Assembly: GCF_025836995.1 (NCBI RefSeq)
Contig: NZ_CP107546.1
Span: forward strand, 3,162,001-3,226,000
Direction of reading: 5' to 3'
DNA from: Microbacterium sp. M28
GTDB lineage: Bacteria > Actinomycetota > Actinomycetes > Actinomycetales > Microbacteriaceae
Length of the DNA: 64,000 bases
Part shown: one piece after another, positions 53,453 to 62,011 of the stretch
Layout: each line of letters starts with the position of its first letter
How positions within the stretch are numbered: position 1 is the first letter of the stretch
Position numbers and translations under genes: made by a program
Notes under the pieces: model-generated
Told to the model about the DNA's origin: nothing
The model's input: the letters and a program-made list of their open reading frames with translations, nothing else
The model's database searches: none

Positions 53453-55204
53453 TCAGACGACCGAAACGGTGATCGTGCACCGCGTGTTCGACGCCGTGCG
53501 CACCAGATCCAGGAAGTGCGCGGTGGAGGGGTCGCCGTCGTGCGTGCGGAACGGCGCCTCGTCGAGCCTGGGCTCCCAGCCGTCCGACCACGTCAGCCGA
53601 ACAGCGCCGCGGTCGCCGCGGATCACCGCCGCCTCCCCCGCGAGGGCGATCGGGAACAGCGATACGATCCGGTCGACGATCTCCACGGCGTCCGTGAGCG
53701 CGAACTCATCCGAGATCGTGAGCGTCCCGTCCGCGAACGCGAGCGTGCGGCGCGCCCTGCGGAGATCGGGGTGATCGTAGGCCGAGGTCAGATCGAGCAC
53801 GAGGTGGCCGTCGCCCGCCGAGACCTCCTCGACGATCGCCGCGGCATCCCGGCCCTGACGCTGACGCACGCCGCCGATGGTCGGCACGCTGTGGCCCTGC
53901 GATCCGGCCGAGATGCTGTCGTACCGCGTACCGGGCTGGAAGTAGGCGGCGTCGTAGAACCCCATGCCGAGCTCGCTCAGCAGCGGTTCCCCGTTCACTG
54001 CGAGCACGAACGACCCGAGGTCGTTGTGATTGTGCGGCTCGTCGTTGTGGCCGGCCTTGGCGGCGAATCCCAGCTCGTTCGCGCCCGCAGACGCACGGAT
54101 GACCAGCCACTGCGCGTCGGCGAACCAGGTGGCGGATGCCGGGGCGTCGGCCACCTCGTCGGCCAGGTCGCGCGCCCACACGAACTGACGGATCACCGGC
54201 CCCCAGTTGTGCGCCCAGCCGGACGTCGACCACAGCTCGCGCGAGACCGCCGAGGACGGGTCGAGAGTCTCGGTGATGCCGGCCAGCGCGGAGGCGACCA
54301 TGCCGTACGGTTCGGCATCGGAGAACGCGGCGACCGCGCGCCCGCCGAGCGAGACGCCACGGGGGTAGCGGACGATAGCGGCGAGCCTGTCCTGATGCGG
54401 ACCGTGCCAGAGGTCGATGCCGGTGCGCTGGCGCAGCGCCTCGGCGTAGAACGCGAAATGTCCGAACCCGTAGTTCCAGTAGTTCAGTCCCTCGACGCAG
54501 ATGCCGTCGTTCCCGTACCCGGCGAGGAAGACGTCCATGGCGGCGGTGCAGCGATCCAGGATGCTCTCCAGGCCGTCGGCCTCGAGGTGCATGGCGGCGA
54601 TGCCGATGCTCGCCGCGCACACCGCGGACCAGTTGGTCTCCGAGGTCTCCCACGGCCAGGATCGCTCGCGGAACGGCGTCAGGACGCGACGCTCCACCTC
54701 TCGCCGGACGCGGGCGACGACCAGCGGATGCAGCCGTCGTCCCAGCAGCGCGACGATCTCGGCGAGCGCGAAGGCCGTCTCGGCGGCGAACAGGTCGATG
54801 CTCTCGTCGTGCGGGACCTCGGGATGCGGTGACGACAGCTGCGCGATGTGCGCGGGCAGCGCCCACGCGTACTCGTCGCAGATGGCCCACATCACGTCCT
54901 CGGTCGCCGAGATCGGGACGTCATCGCTGAACAAGGCGCCGATGGCCGCGGCGAACAGGCGGCGCCGGCGGTCGAAGTACAGATCCTCGAACTGCTGCCG
55001 GTCCCCGTTCACGTCGAACCGGACGTAGTCGGCGAATCCCCACCACGGGATCGGCGTCCCCGCCTCGACGAGCGCCCGGTCGAGGAACTGCTGCGCGCGC
55101 TCGGCGATCCGACGATTGCGGATCGGCTCGCGCCACACCCCTGGGAAGCGTGCTTCGGCGAAGACGGCCTCAGCCGTACCGCCGTCGAGGGGTGTGTGCA
55201 TCAT
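53453..55204 (-). CDS. Heparinase II/III-family protein
   Basis: A 583-residue protein with an alpha/alpha-toroid N-terminal part (WGFADYVRFDVNGDRQQFED, ETNWSAVCAASIGIAAMHLE, EGLNYWNYGFGHFAFYAEAL) and a C-terminal beta-sandwich containing HNDEPHNHNDLGSFVL, the conserved metal/active-site stretch of heparinase II/III-like lyases. Likely a polysaccharide lyase or hydrolase. No signal peptide is visible, so it may act on imported oligosaccharides. ATG 55204 has GGAG six bases upstream. It is followed upstream by an MFS gene in the same direction. Confidence 0.88.
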   Translation of the reverse strand: MMHTPLDGGTAEAVFAEARFPGVWREPIRNRRIAERAQQFLDRALVEAGTPIPWWGFADYVRFDVNGDRQQFEDLYFDRRRRLFAAAIGALFSDDVPISATEDVMWAICDEYAWALPAHIAQLSSPHPEVPHDESIDLFAAETAFALAEIVALLGRRLHPLVVARVRREVERRVLTPFRERSWPWETSETNWSAVCAASIGIAAMHLEADGLESILDRCTAAMDVFLAGYGNDGICVEGLNYWNYGFGHFAFYAEALRQRTGIDLWHGPHQDRLAAIVRYPRGVSLGGRAVAAFSDAEPYGMVASALAGITETLDPSSAVSRELWSTSGWAHNWGPVIRQFVWARDLADEVADAPASATWFADAQWLVIRASAGANELGFAAKAGHNDEPHNHNDLGSFVLAVNGEPLLSELGMGFYDAAYFQPGTRYDSISAGSQGHSVPTIGGVRQRQGRDAAAIVEEVSAGDGHLVLDLTSAYDHPDLRRARRTLAFADGTLTISDEFALTDAVEIVDRIVSLFPIALAGEAAVIRGDRGAVRLTWSDGWEPRLDEAPFRTHDGDPSTAHFLDLVRTASNTRCTITVSVV

Positions 55205-55315
55205 CACGGTCTCCGATCCGTCTCGGCAACCGTATTCCGGTCCGGGCCGACGGGCGTCTGCGCCATCCCGATGGGCAGGATGTCATCGGCGCAGGCGTTC
55301 CCCTGTGGTGCGCGT

Positions 55316-56680
55316 CTAGCTCGCGTCGGCCGCCTCGGCCGCATCGGATGCTCGCAGGACCGGCTGCTCAGCCGCCCGGCGAGCGATCAGCCAGATGCCA
55401 GCGGCGGACGCGAGGAAGAGCGCCGCGAGCACCACCCAGCCGACCAGCCCGTACGTGATCGCGGTGGCGTTGACGAGAATCGGGGCCGCGAGCGCGCCGA
55501 CCGAGAACCCCATGCCGAACACGCCCTGATAGGCGCCCGCCCGTACCGAGTCGGCGAGTTCGAAGCTCAATCCCCATGCCCCGGCCTGCGACAGGATCTC
55601 GGCGAACGTGTGCAGCACCGCCGCCGAGAGCAGCACGGCGATCGCGACCCAGGTCGGCAGACCGGCGGCGAGCGCGTAGACGATGCACGCTGCGGCCATC
55701 AGCCACCCGGCGATCAGTGTGACACGTCCCGCGGTGCGCACGTCGTGCGTGCCGCGGGACGCGCGGACCTGGAACAGCACCACGAGGGCCGTGTTGAGGA
55801 TCAGGATGACGGCGACCACGACCTCCGGCGCCGTGGTGCGCGTCGTGATCCAGAGCGGGACGCCGAGCTCGGCGACGCCGAACTGCATCCCGAAGACCGC
55901 CGAGAGCAGTGTGAGCAGCAGATATCGGCGGTCGCGCCAGGGTGAGCGGCGACGCCAGTCCGCTCGGGCCGCGCGCACGGCATCCGCCGTCGTGAGCGTA
56001 TCGATGGAGCCGGTCTCGGTCCGCACCGGTTCGACGCTGCGGGTCGGCGCGTCGACCGACTCCGGCAGGCGAAGCAGCGGCAGAGTCCCGAGGATGCCGA
56101 TGACACCGGCACCGACGATGACCGCCCGGTAGGCCTCCGGCGTGCCGAGCGCGAGAGCGATCGCCGCGATGCCGGAGCCGATGGCGATCGAGAGGTTCGT
56201 CACCGTCCGCAGCACGGCACGCGCGTGCACCCGCTTGTCCGGGGCGAAGCCGCGGGCGATGATCGCCGACCGGGACGAATGCGCGATCGTGTCGAAGAAC
56301 CCGGCGAGGGTGGCGATCACCAGCGCGGCGACGAACGTGTTGGCGAACGCGTACGTCGCCAACAGCACCGCCCCGACCGCTTCGAAGACGAACGTCATCC
56401 GACGCGCGCTCCACCGATCGGCGAGCCATCCCCCGAGGAATGACGCGAGGACGCCGAACGCGCTCGAGACGGCGAGGACCACCGCCGCCTCACCGGCTGA
56501 CAAGCCGATGATGAGCGTGAAGTACAGGACCGTGACCGAGAGGAAGACGCCGCGGCCGATCCGTGAGACGGCCGTGGACGCGACCAGCGCCCGCAGCAGG
56601 GGATCCGACAACGACTGGGCGATGCGTGTACGCAGACTCGGCTTCAACGCGATCGGGTGGGGAGCATCCTGCAAGGTCAC
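55316..56680 (-). CDS. MFS transporter
   Basis: A 454-residue, 12-helix major facilitator. Motif A appears as GGWLADRWSARRMTF in the first half, and the long central loop and TFAEILSQAGAWGLSFEL in the second half are typical of the YfcJ/tetracycline-like MFS subset. Starts at GTG 56680 with no ribosome-binding site; GAGACT seven bases upstream could be a leaderless -10. Substrate unknown. It is divergent from the hydrolase gene by 51 bp and lies upstream of the heparinase-like gene, so sugar transport is conceivable. Confidence 0.85.
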   Translation of the reverse strand: MTLQDAPHPIALKPSLRTRIAQSLSDPLLRALVASTAVSRIGRGVFLSVTVLYFTLIIGLSAGEAAVVLAVSSAFGVLASFLGGWLADRWSARRMTFVFEAVGAVLLATYAFANTFVAALVIATLAGFFDTIAHSSRSAIIARGFAPDKRVHARAVLRTVTNLSIAIGSGIAAIALALGTPEAYRAVIVGAGVIGILGTLPLLRLPESVDAPTRSVEPVRTETGSIDTLTTADAVRAARADWRRRSPWRDRRYLLLTLLSAVFGMQFGVAELGVPLWITTRTTAPEVVVAVILILNTALVVLFQVRASRGTHDVRTAGRVTLIAGWLMAAACIVYALAAGLPTWVAIAVLLSAAVLHTFAEILSQAGAWGLSFELADSVRAGAYQGVFGMGFSVGALAAPILVNATAITYGLVGWVVLAALFLASAAGIWLIARRAAEQPVLRASDAAEAADAS

Positions 56681-56731
56681 ACGCCAGTCTCACACGGCCG
56701 ACGGACATCGCCGTTCGGATATCGTCCTCAT

Positions 56732-57490
56732 ATGCCGTCCCGCCTGCTCGCCCCCGAGGGCATCCCCGCCAGCATCCAGGAGTTCGAACACGGCGGCGCA
56801 ACGCTCGTCGTCGAGAGATTCGGCCAAGGGCGTCCGTTCGTCGTGCTGCACGGCATCGGCATGGGCCGCAGTGTGTTCCTCGATCTGACCGGCCGGCTGC
56901 GCGGCGAGGTCGTCGCCGTTGACCTCCCCGGCTTCGGCGAGGCGCCCGAACCGGTGCGCACGCTGACGATGGAACGCCACGCCGATCTCGTCGCCGCCTA
57001 CCTGCGCTCCGTCGACCTCAACGGTGTCGTCGTGATCGGCCACTCGATGGGGAGCCAGGTCGCCGCCGAGCTCGCCGCGCGGCATCCCGAGCTCGTGGCC
57101 GGAGCCGTGCTCGCCGGTCCGAGCGTGAACAGCGCGGCGCGCACGATCGGCGCCCAGGCCGGTTACCTGCTGTGGGATCTTCTGGGCGAGTCCCCTGTCG
57201 TGCTGTGGCGCGGCGCCAGAGAGTACCTGCGCGGTGGGCCGCATCTGATCCGCAAGATGCGCGCGATGATCGTGCACCGGCCGGAGGACGCGTTCCCCCG
57301 CATCGACTGTCCCGTGCTGGTGCTGCGCGGCGAGTCCGACCCGCTCGCGCCGATGAGCTGGTGCGAGGAGATCCTCGACCTGGTCCCTGACGCCGAACTC
57401 GAGGTGATCCGCGGCCACGGCCACGAGACGCTCATCAGCGACGCGAGTCCGGCCGCCGAATTGATCCAGGCCTTCGCCGACCGGCTCTGA
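56732..57490 (+). CDS. Alpha/beta hydrolase
   Basis: A 252-residue serine hydrolase. VLHGIGMGRSVF provides the oxyanion hole, VVIGHSMGSQVAAEL the nucleophile elbow (Ser), LVLRGESDPLAP the acidic residue, and GHGHETLIS the catalytic His. A typical cytoplasmic esterase/lipase-like enzyme of unknown substrate. TATCGT six bases before the ATG suggests a leaderless start. It ends six bases before the palindromic element at 57494. Confidence 0.9.
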   Translation: MPSRLLAPEGIPASIQEFEHGGATLVVERFGQGRPFVVLHGIGMGRSVFLDLTGRLRGEVVAVDLPGFGEAPEPVRTLTMERHADLVAAYLRSVDLNGVVVIGHSMGSQVAAELAARHPELVAGAVLAGPSVNSAARTIGAQAGYLLWDLLGESPVVLWRGAREYLRGGPHLIRKMRAMIVHRPEDAFPRIDCPVLVLRGESDPLAPMSWCEEILDLVPDAELEVIRGHGHETLISDASPAAELIQAFADRL

Positions 57491-57493
57491 CTC

Positions 57494-57593
57494 CGTTCAC
57501 AACTCCTCATGGAGCGCGGATGAGCGGCGGCCGGCCGGCGCCGTTCCGGCGTTCGCCCCGGAGCGGACCGGGATCGATGAGGAGTTATGAGCG
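57494..57593. repeat. Palindromic element, left copy flanking the DUF559 gene
   Basis: Inverted arms ACAACTCCTCAT (57499-57510) and ATGAGGAGTTATGAGCG (57577-57593) enclose about 66 bp. The outer bases CGTTCACAACTCCTCAT match the motif at 58559 and 58625 (inverted). The left arm supplies the last codons and the stop of the DUF559 gene (His-Glu-Glu-Leu-stop). Confidence 0.75.
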
Positions 57594-58453
57594 CCAAGTC
57601 GGGCCGCGAACGCGTCGATCACCTCGGCCAGCTGCCGCCGGACGGTGTCCGAACCGTCCAGGATGTCCGTCGCCAGAGGACGGACGGTGACGTAGCCTGC
57701 GCGCGCCGCGGCGATGTCACGACGGCGGTCGTCGACCTGCTTGTCCCACCCCTCATGGAAGGCCCTGCTGTCGCACTCGACGATCAGCCAGCCCTCGACG
57801 AGAAAGTCGACCCGGCCGATCCCCGGGATCGTCACCTGCGTCTCGAAGCGCACCCCCAGGCTCCGCAGCACGAGCCGCACGAACGTCTCCGGCCCGGACT
57901 CGGCCGAGGCATCCACGAGCCCGATCAGCGGTCGGAAACGGGCAGGCAGGCCTTCGAAGATCTCCCGCAACTCCTCCGCCGACAGCAGTCCATGGTGCAG
58001 GACACTGTCGAGAGTGGCGATCGCCGCGCGCGGTGGCTGGCACCTTATCGACAGACGCACCGCGTCACGAAGCGACCCGACGTGCAGCGGCGCACGGTCG
58101 TCGGTGACGGCATCCCAGTGCACGCGGGTCGTCGACGCTCTCGGCGCTCGCACGCGCGACGTGCCGGGCACGACGTGCACATGCAGCGCCGTGCACGTCA
58201 GCACGAACACACCGATCATCCGCAGCAGCGATAGGCAGGACAGTCGTCCGCCGATGCGGACCGCCTCTGCTATGTCCGCGGTGACGGGTCGCACGGCGTA
58301 TCGATCGCGCCGCAACCGCACGATCGTTCCCGCTCTCACGGAAGCCGTGATGTCCCGTCCCGTCATGCCGGCCAGACGGAGGTCGGATCGAGTCACGATG
58401 ACTCGCGCGAAAGCCTGGGCGGTGCGCTGCGGGACGGTCTGCTCGCTCTTCAT
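57497..58453 (-). CDS. AbiEi-like winged-helix plus DUF559 endonuclease-like protein
   Basis: A 318-residue protein. Residues 1-75 resemble the AbiEi type IV antitoxin winged helix (VIVTRSDLRLAGMTGRDITA, VRLRRDRYAV). The C-terminal half is DUF559, a Vsr-like PD-(D/E)XK fold: IPGIGRVDFLVEGWLIVECD, then FHEGWDKQVDDRRRDIAAAR and VTVRPLATDIL. The D...ECD core is intact. ATG 58453 follows GAAGGT; the longer frame upstream enters the right palindrome. The last 33 codons lie in the left palindrome and are probably not part of the fold. No neighbouring toxin gene is present. Confidence 0.82.
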   Translation of the reverse strand: MKSEQTVPQRTAQAFARVIVTRSDLRLAGMTGRDITASVRAGTIVRLRRDRYAVRPVTADIAEAVRIGGRLSCLSLLRMIGVFVLTCTALHVHVVPGTSRVRAPRASTTRVHWDAVTDDRAPLHVGSLRDAVRLSIRCQPPRAAIATLDSVLHHGLLSAEELREIFEGLPARFRPLIGLVDASAESGPETFVRLVLRSLGVRFETQVTIPGIGRVDFLVEGWLIVECDSRAFHEGWDKQVDDRRRDIAAARAGYVTVRPLATDILDGSDTVRRQLAEVIDAFAARLGAHNSSSIPVRSGANAGTAPAGRRSSALHEEL

Positions 58454-58555
58454 CACGGTACCTTCGGCCATCCGGCGGGTCCCGTGGGGCGCGAACGCGC
58501 GGATGAGAAGAACCTGCAGCGACTCCGTCGCGGTGCAGGGCGGGTGGGGAGCCGG

Positions 58556-58643
58556 CGCACAACTCCTCATCGATTGCGCGGAAACCACGGTCACCGCGAT
58601 GGAATCCGCATCTTCCCGCGATCAATGAGGAGTTGTGAACGCG
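58556..58643. repeat. Palindromic element, right copy flanking the DUF559 gene
   Basis: Arms ACAACTCCTCATCGATTGCG (from 58559) and CGCGATCAATGAGGAGTTGT (58617-58636) pair with few mismatches around about 38 bp; TGAACGCG follows. The left arm is in the same orientation as the left arm of the element at 57494. It lies 103 bp upstream of the nuclease start and 40 bp from the mrpG stop. Confidence 0.75.
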
Positions 58644-58682
58644 AAACGCGCCGGACCGCCGGACTGCGCCAGCCCGCCCGGC

Positions 58683-59072
58683 TCACCCGGCGGCGGGCGG
58701 CGTCTGCTTCGAATCGGCGAGGTCGTCCACGACGAGGTGCCGCTGATCGGTGGTGCCGTTGCGGTACGCCTGCCGTCCGACCATGTGCGCCGACAGCGGT
58801 GCCGTGGCGAACTGCATGAGGACCACGGGGGCGACCAGCGCCGCGCCGAGGAGGATGCCGCCGATCGACCGCTGCGACAACGCGATCGCGATGCAGATCA
58901 GCAGCAGACCGAGCACCTGCGGCTTCGTCGCCGCGTGCAGGCGCGATGGCACGTCGTGGAAGTGCAGCAGCCCGACCGCGGCCGACAGGCACAGCAGCGC
59001 TCCGCACAGGATCAGGATGAGCACGATCCAGTCGATGACGGCGCCGGGGATCTCGAGACCGAGAAGGTTCAT
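58683..59072 (-). CDS. mrpG: Mrp/Mnh antiporter subunit G
   Basis: A 129-residue membrane protein with three helices. LSAAVGLLHFHDVPSRLHAATKPQ is the diagnostic MnhG/MrpG/PhaG block, followed by APVVLMQFATAPLSAHMVG. Last gene of the operon; a 30-residue polar tail extends it a little. Coupled to mrpF by ATGA. Confidence 0.9.
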   Translation of the reverse strand: MNLLGLEIPGAVIDWIVLILILCGALLCLSAAVGLLHFHDVPSRLHAATKPQVLGLLLICIAIALSQRSIGGILLGAALVAPVVLMQFATAPLSAHMVGRQAYRNGTTDQRHLVVDDLADSKQTPPAAG

Positions 59073-59338
59073 GGTGTGGTGTTGTCCCTTCTCGCCACGT
59101 ACCGCGCGACCGAGATGGAGCCGAAGACCCCGACGGCCGCGATGATCAGCAGCACCGGGATGCTGCGGGAGTGCCCGTTGATCGCCATCTCGGCACCCAG
59201 CACGCACATCACCTCGGTGAGCAGCACGTCGGAGGCGACGGCTCGGTCGAGGATCGACGGGCCTCGTACGATCCGGATCAGCGTCAGGATCGCCGCGACG
59301 CCGAAGACCACCATGATCGCCATCAGCAGGATGTTCAT
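59069..59338 (-). CDS. mrpF: Mrp/Mnh antiporter subunit F
   Basis: An 89-residue, three-helix protein. VRGPSILDRAVASDVLLTEV is the conserved MrpF signature with the functional Asp. Overlaps mrpE and mrpG by ATGA. Confidence 0.92.
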   Translation of the reverse strand: MNILLMAIMVVFGVAAILTLIRIVRGPSILDRAVASDVLLTEVMCVLGAEMAINGHSRSIPVLLIIAAVGVFGSISVARYVARRDNTTP

Positions 59339-59928
59339 CGCAGGCCTCCCGCTCGTCCGCCAGCGGCGAGCGCGCGCTCGTCGTCCCTGAGAGCACGGTA
59401 CTGCGCCGGGCTGCCCAGCGCCCGCACGATGCGCTGCTCCCAGCGCAGCACCTGTTCGCGCTGACGGTCGACATCCGCGACGGTCCGCACTCCGATCACG
59501 TGCAGGTACAGGATGCGTCGGTCCCGGTCGGTCTCGACGATGAGCGATCCAGGGATGAGGGATGCCGTCACGGCGACGTGCGTCATCACCAGATCATCCG
59601 CGTACTTGAGCGGGACGGCCATGATCGCGGCCCCCGGCTGGTGTCGGAAGTCGAACACCTGCACGGTGACGCCCAGCGCGCCGCGCAGCACGGCGAAGAG
59701 GAACTGCACCAGGAAGAGGGCTCCGTACCAGAGATTGATCCGACCGCTGAGCTCGATCGTCGGCAGGCGGAACACCCGCGTGACGAAGATCGCGACCACC
59801 AGTCCGGTCACGAACGCGAGCACGGTGAACTGCCCCCACAGCAGCATCCAGAGCACGACCAGCCAGGCGAGGAAGGGCAGCTGCAGCAGGACGGCCTGGA
59901 ACAGACCGGGGCGGGCGTCGGGGGTCAC
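59335..59928 (-). CDS. mrpE: Mrp/Mnh antiporter subunit E
   Basis: A 197-residue membrane protein with three hydrophobic segments (LQLPFLAWLVVLWMLLWGQF, VLAFVTGLVVAIFVTRVF, NLWYGALFLVQFLFAVLRG) and the conserved MrpE tail TASLIPGSLIVETDRDRRIL and HVIGV. Stabilises the Mrp complex. Confidence 0.92.
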   Translation of the reverse strand: MTPDARPGLFQAVLLQLPFLAWLVVLWMLLWGQFTVLAFVTGLVVAIFVTRVFRLPTIELSGRINLWYGALFLVQFLFAVLRGALGVTVQVFDFRHQPGAAIMAVPLKYADDLVMTHVAVTASLIPGSLIVETDRDRRILYLHVIGVRTVADVDRQREQVLRWEQRIVRALGSPAQYRALRDDERALAAGGRAGGLR

Positions 59929-61478
59929 GGCTGCACCTCCTCTTCCAGCTGCACCAGGCTCACCGGTTCGAGCAGGGCGTCACCGATGCGATCGCACAGC
60001 GCGTACAGCGGACCGGCGAACACGGTCAGCGCGAGCGTCACGGTCACCATGCCGCCCGTGGCGATCGTCATGATCTTCGGGATGCGGCGGCGCTCCTGCT
60101 GCTCATCCGCGGCCGGCGCGTTGCCCAGGTAGGAGATGCGCCCCTCGGTCTCGGCGGAGTCCTCCTCCTCGCGCCAGAAGGCCAGGTTCCAGGCACGCAT
60201 CAGTGCGTAGAGCGTCAGCAGCGACGTGACGATGCCGCCGAAGATGAGGACCATCATGATCGGCGTCCCGACGGATGCCGCGGCCTCGAACAGTGCGAAC
60301 TTGCCGATGAACCCCGAGAACGGCGGCAGTCCGCCCAGGTTGATCGCCGGCACGAAGTACAGCACGGCCAGGATCGGCGCGGCCTTCATGAGGCCCTTCA
60401 CCCGCAGGATGCTGGTGCTGCCCGCTCTTCGTTCGATGAGGCCCACCGCGAGGAACAGGGTCGTCTGCACGACGATGTGGTGGACGATGTAGTACACGGT
60501 CGCCCCGATGGCCGCCGGTGTCGCGATCGCGAGACCGAAGATCATGTAGCCCACGTGACTGACGAGCGTGAACGAGAGGATCCTCTTCAGCTCGGCCTGC
60601 GCCACGGCGCCGAGCACGCCGACGATCATGGTCGCGAAGGCGACGATCAGCAGGATCGTGTCGATGCTGTTCTCGGCGAACAGTTGGGTCTCGGTGCGGA
60701 TCAGCGCGTAGACGCCGACCTTGGTCAGCAAACCGGCGAACACCGCCGTGACCGGCGCAGGGGCGGTCGGATACGAGTCCGGCAACCAGAACGACACCGG
60801 GAAGATCGCGGCCTTGATGCCGAACGCGACGACGAGCATCAGGTGCAGGACGAGCTGCGTCTCCTGGGGCAGTTCGGTCATCCGCTCGGCGATCTGCGCC
60901 ATGTTCACGGTCCCCAGCGCCCCGTAGATCATGGCGATCGACGCGAGGAAGAGGATCGAGGACACCAGCGACACGACGATGTAGACGGCGCCGGTGCGGA
61001 TGCGGGACTCCGTGCTGCCCAGCGTGATGAGCACATACGAGGCGACCAGCAGGATCTCGAATCCGACGTACAGGTTGAACAGGTCGCCCGCGATGAACGC
61101 GTTGAAGATGCCGGCGGCCAGGATCAGGTACGACGGGTTGAAGATCGAGATCGGCGTCTCGTCCGTCCCGTCGGCGGCGCCCTGCCCGATCGAGAACAGC
61201 AGGACCGCGACGAGCACGATGCTCGACACGAGCACGAGCAGAGCGGCGAGGCGGTCGACGTAGAGGATGATCCCGAACGGCACCGGCCAGCCGCCGACCG
61301 AGACGGCCAGCGGGGTTCCGCCGTCGACCACGACGAGGAGGACGGCGGCGATGACCGCCACGGCTCCCAGAGTCGCCGCTGTGACGACGATCTGCAGACG
61401 AGGGCTGCGTCCGAAGACGAGCGTGACGGCGGCGCCGAGCAGGGGAAGGGCGACGAGGAGGGGGACGAGCGCGCTCAT
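59925..61478 (-). CDS. mrpD: Mrp/Mnh antiporter subunit D
   Basis: A 517-residue, 14-helix protein of the Complex I NuoM/N/L-like (proton_antipo_M) family. The conserved GDLFNLYVGFEILLVASYVL (with Glu), FGIKAAIFPVSFWLPDSYPT (with Lys) and KRILSFTLVSHVGYMIFGLA are present. It carries one proton path of the Na+/H+ exchanger. A polar cytoplasmic loop (EEEDSAETEGRISYL) precedes the last helix. Confidence 0.94.
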   Translation of the reverse strand: MSALVPLLVALPLLGAAVTLVFGRSPRLQIVVTAATLGAVAVIAAVLLVVVDGGTPLAVSVGGWPVPFGIILYVDRLAALLVLVSSIVLVAVLLFSIGQGAADGTDETPISIFNPSYLILAAGIFNAFIAGDLFNLYVGFEILLVASYVLITLGSTESRIRTGAVYIVVSLVSSILFLASIAMIYGALGTVNMAQIAERMTELPQETQLVLHLMLVVAFGIKAAIFPVSFWLPDSYPTAPAPVTAVFAGLLTKVGVYALIRTETQLFAENSIDTILLIVAFATMIVGVLGAVAQAELKRILSFTLVSHVGYMIFGLAIATPAAIGATVYYIVHHIVVQTTLFLAVGLIERRAGSTSILRVKGLMKAAPILAVLYFVPAINLGGLPPFSGFIGKFALFEAAASVGTPIMMVLIFGGIVTSLLTLYALMRAWNLAFWREEEDSAETEGRISYLGNAPAADEQQERRRIPKIMTIATGGMVTVTLALTVFAGPLYALCDRIGDALLEPVSLVQLEEEVQP

Positions 61479-62011
61479 GGGCGGTCCTCCTCTTGGTCGG
61501 ATGCACGCGGCGCGTAGGGCGAATCCACCGGCGCGTCGTCCTGGATCGAGGGGTGGTCCCGCGCGTGCAGGACTGTGATGGGCGCGGTCTGCACACCCAC
61601 GAAGTCGGTCGTCGCCTCTTCGTCCTCCATGTCGCCCTCGTCGTCGAGGACGTCCTCATCCGCATCCGTGCGCTCGCGCAGGGCGATGTCGGCTTCGTCG
61701 TCCTCGACGGTGTCGGCCTGACCGAGCTGCCAGGAGCGGTAGATGAGGGCGAGCAGGAACGCCGACACGGCGAACGTGATGACGATGGCCGTGAGCGTCA
61801 GCGCCTGCGGCAGCGGGTCGCTGACGTCGGTCTCGCCGTAGAACGGCGCGTTGCCGGGGACGCCCATCACGATCAGCAGCAGCAGATTGGTCGCGTTGCC
61901 CAGCAGGAGGAAGCCGATCAGCACGCGGGTGAGGCTGCGCTCGAGCATCGCGTACACGCCGCAGGCGAAGAGCACCGCCATCACGAAGACGAGGGTCAGG
62001 GAGATGTCCAT
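61475..62011 (-). CDS. mrpC: Mrp/Mnh antiporter subunit C with acidic C-terminal extension
   Basis: A 178-residue protein. The first 112 residues are a NuoK-like MrpC with three helices (ACGVYAMLERSLTRVLIGFL, NATNLLLLIVMGVPGNAPF, LTLTAIVITFAVSAFLLALI). A further 65 residues are highly acidic (VEDDEADIALRERTDADEDV) and are not part of standard MrpC, which is about 115 long. ATG 62011 shares a base with the mrpA stop (TGATG). Confidence 0.92.
   Translation of the reverse strand: MDISLTLVFVMAVLFACGVYAMLERSLTRVLIGFLLLGNATNLLLLIVMGVPGNAPFYGETDVSDPLPQALTLTAIVITFAVSAFLLALIYRSWQLGQADTVEDDEADIALRERTDADEDVLDDEGDMEDEEATTDFVGVQTAPITVLHARDHPSIQDDAPVDSPYAPRASDQEEDRP

Noticed and set aside
57494-58643. A classical type IV toxin-antitoxin pair (AbiEi/AbiEii)
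   Set aside because: Only an AbiEi-like N-terminal domain is seen; no nucleotidyltransferase toxin gene is adjacent, and the C-terminal half is a DUF559 nuclease fold.
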